From JAQIBY01 sp964527535 (GTDB lineage: Bacteria; Bacteroidota; Bacteroidia; Bacteroidales; ML635J-15), in the NCBI GenBank assembly GCA_964527535.1, contig CAZGPW010000057.1:1-10756 (forward strand): a DNA stretch of 10,756 bases. The letters run 5' to 3'. This document shows positions 7,426 through 10,756 of the stretch, one piece after another. Under the pieces are notes generated by a model. That model ran no database searches, had not been told where the DNA came from, and saw only the letters and a list, made by a program, of their open reading frames with translations. The position numbers and the translations under genes were made by a program. Numbering within the stretch: position 1 is the first letter of the stretch; each line of letters opens with the position of its first letter.

Positions 7426-9612
7426 TTAATGTTTCTTTTCAAGTTGTTGATTGATGATTTCCATCAACTCGTTTCGCTTTACCGGTTTGGCAACATAAGC
7501 ATCACATCCGGCGTTTAGTGCTTTTTCTTTTGTTTCCTCCGACACGTAAGCGGTTTGGGCAATGATCACAACATCGTTGTTTTTACGGCGGATTTTTTTT
7601 GTAGCAAGGTATCCATCTGTATCAGGGATTTTTATGTCCATCAAAATGAGGTCAATATCCGGATGTTTACGGCAAAATGCAATGGCTTCCTTCCCTGTTT
7701 GGGCATGCAAAATCTCTTTTGAGCAATCCTGCATGACAACCGAAAGGTACAAATCCGCTGTAGGGTCATCATCCACAATCAGGGTTTTTAACTGCCGGTT
7801 ACGCAAACTTATTTTTTCTTCCGGTTTTGTTGTTACCTCATCACTTCTGTTGACACCAGTCTTTGCTGTGAGCGGAATAGAAAAACTGAACACTGACCCG
7901 GCTCCCGGTTGAGAATCCACATTTATGCTTCCTTTAAGCATGTCAACATAAGATTTGGCGATGGATAAACCAAGCCCCGCCCCCTGCACTGCATTTTTAT
8001 CTGAGAGATCAGCTTGGGTAAACCTGTCGAATATAGCATCCTGTCTTTCTTTTGGAATGCCAATGCCGGTATCCTTCACATAAAAACTGAAGCGATTTTT
8101 TCTCACATCATAACCAAATTTTACGAATCCCTTTTTCGTGTATTTGATGGCATTCTTTATAAGGTTAATGCATATTGAAATCACTTTGTTTTCATCGGTA
8201 TTAATAATCACCGGCTCATTATGCTCCTGGTTATCAAAAATAAGTTTGATGTCCTTATTCTCTGCTTCGGGCAGAAAGAAATCGTATAAGCCTTGTATTT
8301 CTTGATGCGCATTAAATTCACGACAGCGCACATCTATCTGGCCGGTTTCGATTTTAGACAATTCGATGATATCGTTTACGGTATCAAGCATGCGTTGGCC
8401 GTTTCGCTGAATAATCTCAATATACATTTTTATTTGTTCGCCACTCAGGTCAGTATCATTAAGCAAATCGGTAAACCCGAGAATCCCATTCATGGGTGTG
8501 CGTATTTCATGGCTCATGTTAGCCAGAAATGCAGATTTCAACCGGTCGCTTTCTTCTGCTTGTTCCTTGGCTTTCACCAGATCCTCATACATTTCCTTTT
8601 TTTCCGTAATGTCTTCTTTTACAGACACAAAATGGGTAACCTTTTTCTTCTTATCCAATATGGGTGATAAAATCACGTGCTCCCAATAGGTTTCGCCACT
8701 TTTCCTTTTGTTTTTAAGTGTCCCGCTCCACTCTTGTCCTGACAAAAGATTTTCCCATATTTCATTGAAAAACGTTTCGGAATAATAATCATTATGAAAG
8801 ACGGATGGTGTTTTTCCAATGACTTCTTCGGCGGCATAGCCGGTAATTTTTGTAAATGCAGGATTAACGTATTGTATTACGCCCCTGGCATCCGTGATTG
8901 TAATAACAACGGGACTCTGTCCAATCGCCCTGTCAAGGAGCCGCATTTTTTGTTCTGCCTTCAGGCGTTCCGATATATCCCTGGCCACATTTAATACGGC
9001 CTGATTTCCTTTATATTTTATCAGGCCTGAGCTGATTTCAACCGGAATTTTATTCCTGTTTTTAGATATGTGAACGGTTTGACACACATGCATTTTAGAC
9101 CGTTTCAATTTTTTCACCAGGGTTTTAAATTCCCCTTTGTCGAAATGCTCATAAATGAGGGACAATCCTTTCCGCAACAATTCTTTCCTGGTATATCCAA
9201 GCATCTCTTCAGCCCTGTCGTTGACATCCAATAACTTACCTTCAGGCGAAATTATCCACACGGTTTCATTCAGGTTGTTGATTAAATCCTGGTATTCATG
9301 CAAACTATCCAGCACCTGTTTTTCCATCCGTTCTTTTTCTTTTCTTACCCGGTATTTTTCTATAGCCTCTTTGATGGCAAACGGAAGGCGGGAGATGTTT
9401 TCTTTCAGAACATAATCATTGGCACCAGCTTTTATGCACCTTACAGCGGTTTCTTCATTTATGGTACCGGTAAAAATAATAAAAGGGATATCGGGATATT
9501 CAGAACGTGTGATTTTTAACGCTGTCATGCCATCAAAAACGGGCATAGCGTAATCGGAAACAATCACATCCGGATTAAATTGATTGGCTCTATTTAAGAA
9601 CGATGTTGTCAT
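7426..9612 (-). CDS. Hybrid sensor histidine kinase/response regulator, N-terminal receiver truncated by IS insertion
   Basis: The surviving frame encodes 728 aa without predicted membrane segments. Domains in order: a partial receiver (about 10-85, phospho-Asp20 in VIVSDYAMP, Thr49, Lys70 in VLKEN), a linker helix, PAS1 (about 105-215), PAS2 (about 223-340), HisKA (about 355-425, His368 in NMSHEIRTPMNG), HATPase (about 470-585: N-box Asn487, DTGIGIP 514-520, GAGLGLS 544-550) and a complete C-terminal receiver (about 608-725: acidic patch VDDDP, Asp659 in LMDIKIPD, Thr687, Lys709 in VAKP). The first receiver lacks its beta1 acidic pair and alpha1 because the coding sequence runs into the IS end at 9585/9586. 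Residues 1-9 (MTTSFLNRA) are translated from the IS terminal repeat. The product is likely a cytosolic phosphorelay kinase of unknown signal. It may be expressed from an IS-borne start or be a disrupted gene; no Shine-Dalgarno precedes this ATG. No strong terminator is seen in the 84 nt shared with pyrF. Confidence 0.9.
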   Translation of the reverse strand: MTTSFLNRANQFNPDVIVSDYAMPVFDGMTALKITRSEYPDIPFIIFTGTINEETAVRCIKAGANDYVLKENISRLPFAIKEAIEKYRVRKEKERMEKQVLDSLHEYQDLINNLNETVWIISPEGKLLDVNDRAEEMLGYTRKELLRKGLSLIYEHFDKGEFKTLVKKLKRSKMHVCQTVHISKNRNKIPVEISSGLIKYKGNQAVLNVARDISERLKAEQKMRLLDRAIGQSPVVITITDARGVIQYVNPAFTKITGYAAEEVIGKTPSVFHNDYYSETFFNEIWENLLSGQEWSGTLKNKRKSGETYWEHVILSPILDKKKKVTHFVSVKEDITEKKEMYEDLVKAKEQAEESDRLKSAFLANMSHEIRTPMNGILGFTDLLNDTDLSGEQIKMYIEIIQRNGQRMLDTVNDIIELSKIETGQIDVRCREFNAHQEIQGLYDFFLPEAENKDIKLIFDNQEHNEPVIINTDENKVISICINLIKNAIKYTKKGFVKFGYDVRKNRFSFYVKDTGIGIPKERQDAIFDRFTQADLSDKNAVQGAGLGLSIAKSYVDMLKGSINVDSQPGAGSVFSFSIPLTAKTGVNRSDEVTTKPEEKISLRNRQLKTLIVDDDPTADLYLSVVMQDCSKEILHAQTGKEAIAFCRKHPDIDLILMDIKIPDTDGYLATKKIRRKNNDVVIIAQTAYVSEETKEKALNAGCDAYVAKPVKRNELMEIINQQLEKKH
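9586..9610 (+). repeat. Left terminal inverted repeat of the IS
   Basis: This sequence is identical to the reverse complement of 10731-10755 over 25 bp. The match extends to 26 bp if the flanking T (9585) and A (10756) are counted. Inward of it the two ends still look alike (ATAAAT versus GAATAAAT). Read on the reverse strand it supplies the first codons of the truncated kinase frame. Confidence 0.95.
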
Positions 9613-9642
9613 AAATATTTTCTATATTGCAAGATATTTTAT

Positions 9643-9648
9643 AAAGGA
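9643..9648 (+). promoter_or_regulatory. Ribosome binding site of the transposase gene
   Basis: AAAGGA ends 6 nt before the ATG at 9655, a good Shine-Dalgarno match and spacing. It supports that start over any downstream Met and contrasts with the weak sites of most other genes here. Confidence 0.6.
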
Positions 9649-9654
9649 AAAAAC

Positions 9655-10713
9655 ATGGACTTACACAATCAGATTAAATCATTATTCAAGCAACTACCCT
9701 CTAAAGATCAACTGGGTTTGTTGGACGAACTGGAATCTATCAGAACAGCCGACTCAATAATTCATATTGAAGACAAGGCTTTACCATGCCCTTATTGTGG
9801 TTCTGACAAGATAATCAAACACAGTAAATATAAAAATAGGCAACGGTATAAATGCAAAACTTGCAGCCGGACATTCTCGTCTACGACAGGCACATTAATC
9901 CACCACCTAAAAAAGCCGGACAAATTTGGCCAATACGCCTCTATCATCGAAAATGAGGGATTGTTAACAATTGCTAAAATGGCCAAAAGGCTGGATATCA
10001 GCATTCCGACATCATTTGACTGGAGGCATAAGATATTACTTTCGTTGCCAGAGGAGAAATTCAAGTTTTCAGGTGAGACACAGATGGACGATTTATGGTT
10101 TCTTTATAGCCAAAAAGGCAGAAATGGTTTGAAGTATGCAAGGAAAAGGGGCGGGAGTTCACGCAAAGGGGACAATGGTTTTCAAGTAAAAATCATGGCT
10201 GCAAGCGACAAGCACCATGTTGAAATGAAACTTGCAAAAATTGGCAGGATAAGCAAAAACGACATTATCTGTGCAGTTGGCGATAAATTCAAAAAGGACA
10301 CCAAATTAGTGACCGATGCCCACCACAGTTTTTCTTCCTTTGCAAAAGTAGCTGGGCTTGAGCATGTAAACTTCACCTCAAAAAAGCATAAAGCTGTTAC
10401 GGGAGAAAATGTTCAATACATAAACAATATGGCCGAAAGACTAAAAACGTTGATAAACAGGGGCATGAGAGGAGTATCTACCAAGTACCTACAGGCTTAC
10501 GTTTCATATTTTGCTTACAAGGAGAAAAACGAAATCAATGTCAGGGAACATCTCAAAAACAAAAAAGTCTGGGACGTTTTCACAAATATTGAAAAAATGT
10601 ATGCGAAATTTATTGAGAATAAATCGGTTAGGACATACAGATGCCCGACGAAAAGAAACTGGAAATCCCAAAATTGGAACGGAGTGGTAGTTGAGCAATA
10701 TTCTTTTTTATAA
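9655..10713 (+). CDS. IS1595-family (ISXO2-like) DDE transposase
   Basis: This 352-aa transposase is predicted to cut and join DNA at the IS ends. Residues 1-40 are helical. A zinc-ribbon follows with Cys45 and Cys48 (CPYC) and Cys67 and Cys70 (CKTC), as in IS1595 family N-termini. A helix-turn-helix-like stretch (about 100-130, TIAKMAKRLDISIPTSFDW) probably binds the terminal repeats. The ISXO2-like catalytic domain starts near 138. The likely acidic residues are Asp145 (in ETQMDDLWF) and Asp221 (in LVTDAHHSF), with Asn257/Asn258 and Glu261 in INNMAERLKTLINRG filling the third position, followed by Lys264 and an arginine. The frame is intact and ends 42 nt before the right end of the IS. The gene diverges from the kinase frame, with 42 nt between the two start codons. 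Confidence 0.92.
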   Translation: MDLHNQIKSLFKQLPSKDQLGLLDELESIRTADSIIHIEDKALPCPYCGSDKIIKHSKYKNRQRYKCKTCSRTFSSTTGTLIHHLKKPDKFGQYASIIENEGLLTIAKMAKRLDISIPTSFDWRHKILLSLPEEKFKFSGETQMDDLWFLYSQKGRNGLKYARKRGGSSRKGDNGFQVKIMAASDKHHVEMKLAKIGRISKNDIICAVGDKFKKDTKLVTDAHHSFSSFAKVAGLEHVNFTSKKHKAVTGENVQYINNMAERLKTLINRGMRGVSTKYLQAYVSYFAYKEKNEINVREHLKNKKVWDVFTNIEKMYAKFIENKSVRTYRCPTKRNWKSQNWNGVVVEQYSFL

Positions 10714-10730
10714 CTAAACAAAATTTATTC

Positions 10731-10755
10731 GACAACATCGTTCTTAAATAGAGCC
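10731..10755 (-). repeat. Right terminal inverted repeat of the IS
   Basis: This is the perfect inverted copy of 9586-9610. It ends one base before the end of the window, so the host DNA and any duplicated target site beyond it cannot be seen. Confidence 0.95.
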
Positions 10756-10756
10756 A

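Larger units (their letters stand above)
9586..10755 (+). mobile_element. IS1595-family (ISXO2-like) insertion sequence, about 1.17 kb
   Basis: The element is bounded by long perfect inverted repeats starting GGCTCTATTTAAG and carries a single transposase gene. It sits inside the first receiver domain of the kinase gene. The host sequence on the left is AATTGATT (9578-9585). The family usually makes 8-bp duplications, so AATTGATT would be expected right after 10755. Only one base (A, 10756) is visible there and it agrees, which is weak evidence. The perfect ends and intact transposase suggest a recent, possibly still active copy. Confidence 0.9.

Noticed and set aside
8293..8667. 124-codon forward open frame antisense to the kinase
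   Set aside because: The opposite strand clearly encodes PAS and HisKA domains with all expected motifs. The forward frame shows no family features.

Overview
The window looks like a chromosomal piece from a member of the Bacteroidota, and may be a complete contig. The evidence is two tandem TPR / PD40-propeller / carboxypeptidase-regulatory-like proteins of a type typical of that phylum, the long (391 aa) Bacteroidota form of PurM, and a release factor 1 with the CSSGPGGQSVNTTYSA-type core common there. Coding sequence is AT-rich and starts often lack a strong Shine-Dalgarno sequence. I cannot place it below phylum with confidence.

Layout. 1-321 is non-coding, with a possible Bacteroidota-type -7 promoter element. 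322-4033 (+) holds two paralogous exported envelope proteins; the second has an OmpA-like peptidoglycan-binding domain and the full architecture of the type IX secretion protein PorE. A strong intrinsic terminator (4054-4085) closes this unit. 4112-7341 (+) is a housekeeping cluster: purM-like (purine synthesis), prfA (translation termination) and pyrF (pyrimidine synthesis). 7426-9612 (-) is a hybrid sensor histidine kinase converging on pyrF, with its N-terminal receiver cut off. 9586-10755 is an IS1595-family (ISXO2-like) insertion sequence with its transposase at 9655-10713 (+) and 25-26 bp perfect terminal inverted repeats. The last base of the window is one base beyond the right end of the IS, as expected if an assembly broke at a multicopy repeat.

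Two mobile-DNA observations are the main points of interest. First, the 112-bp gap between purM and prfA is mostly an 88-bp imperfect inverted repeat (5288-5375) that starts GGCTCTATT and ends AATATAGCC. It is flanked on both sides by TTATTAA, and its ends resemble those of the IS at the right end of the window. It looks like a small non-autonomous (MITE-like) element that landed on the purM stop codon. Removing it and one TTATTAA copy leaves a 17-nt purM-prfA gap, matching the 16-nt prfA-pyrF gap. Second, the IS cuts the kinase gene inside its first receiver domain, and its terminal repeat supplies an in-frame ATG and the first nine codons of the remaining reading frame.

I found no CRISPR array, tRNA, rRNA, toxin-antitoxin pair or defence cluster, and nothing I would call a wholly new multi-gene system.
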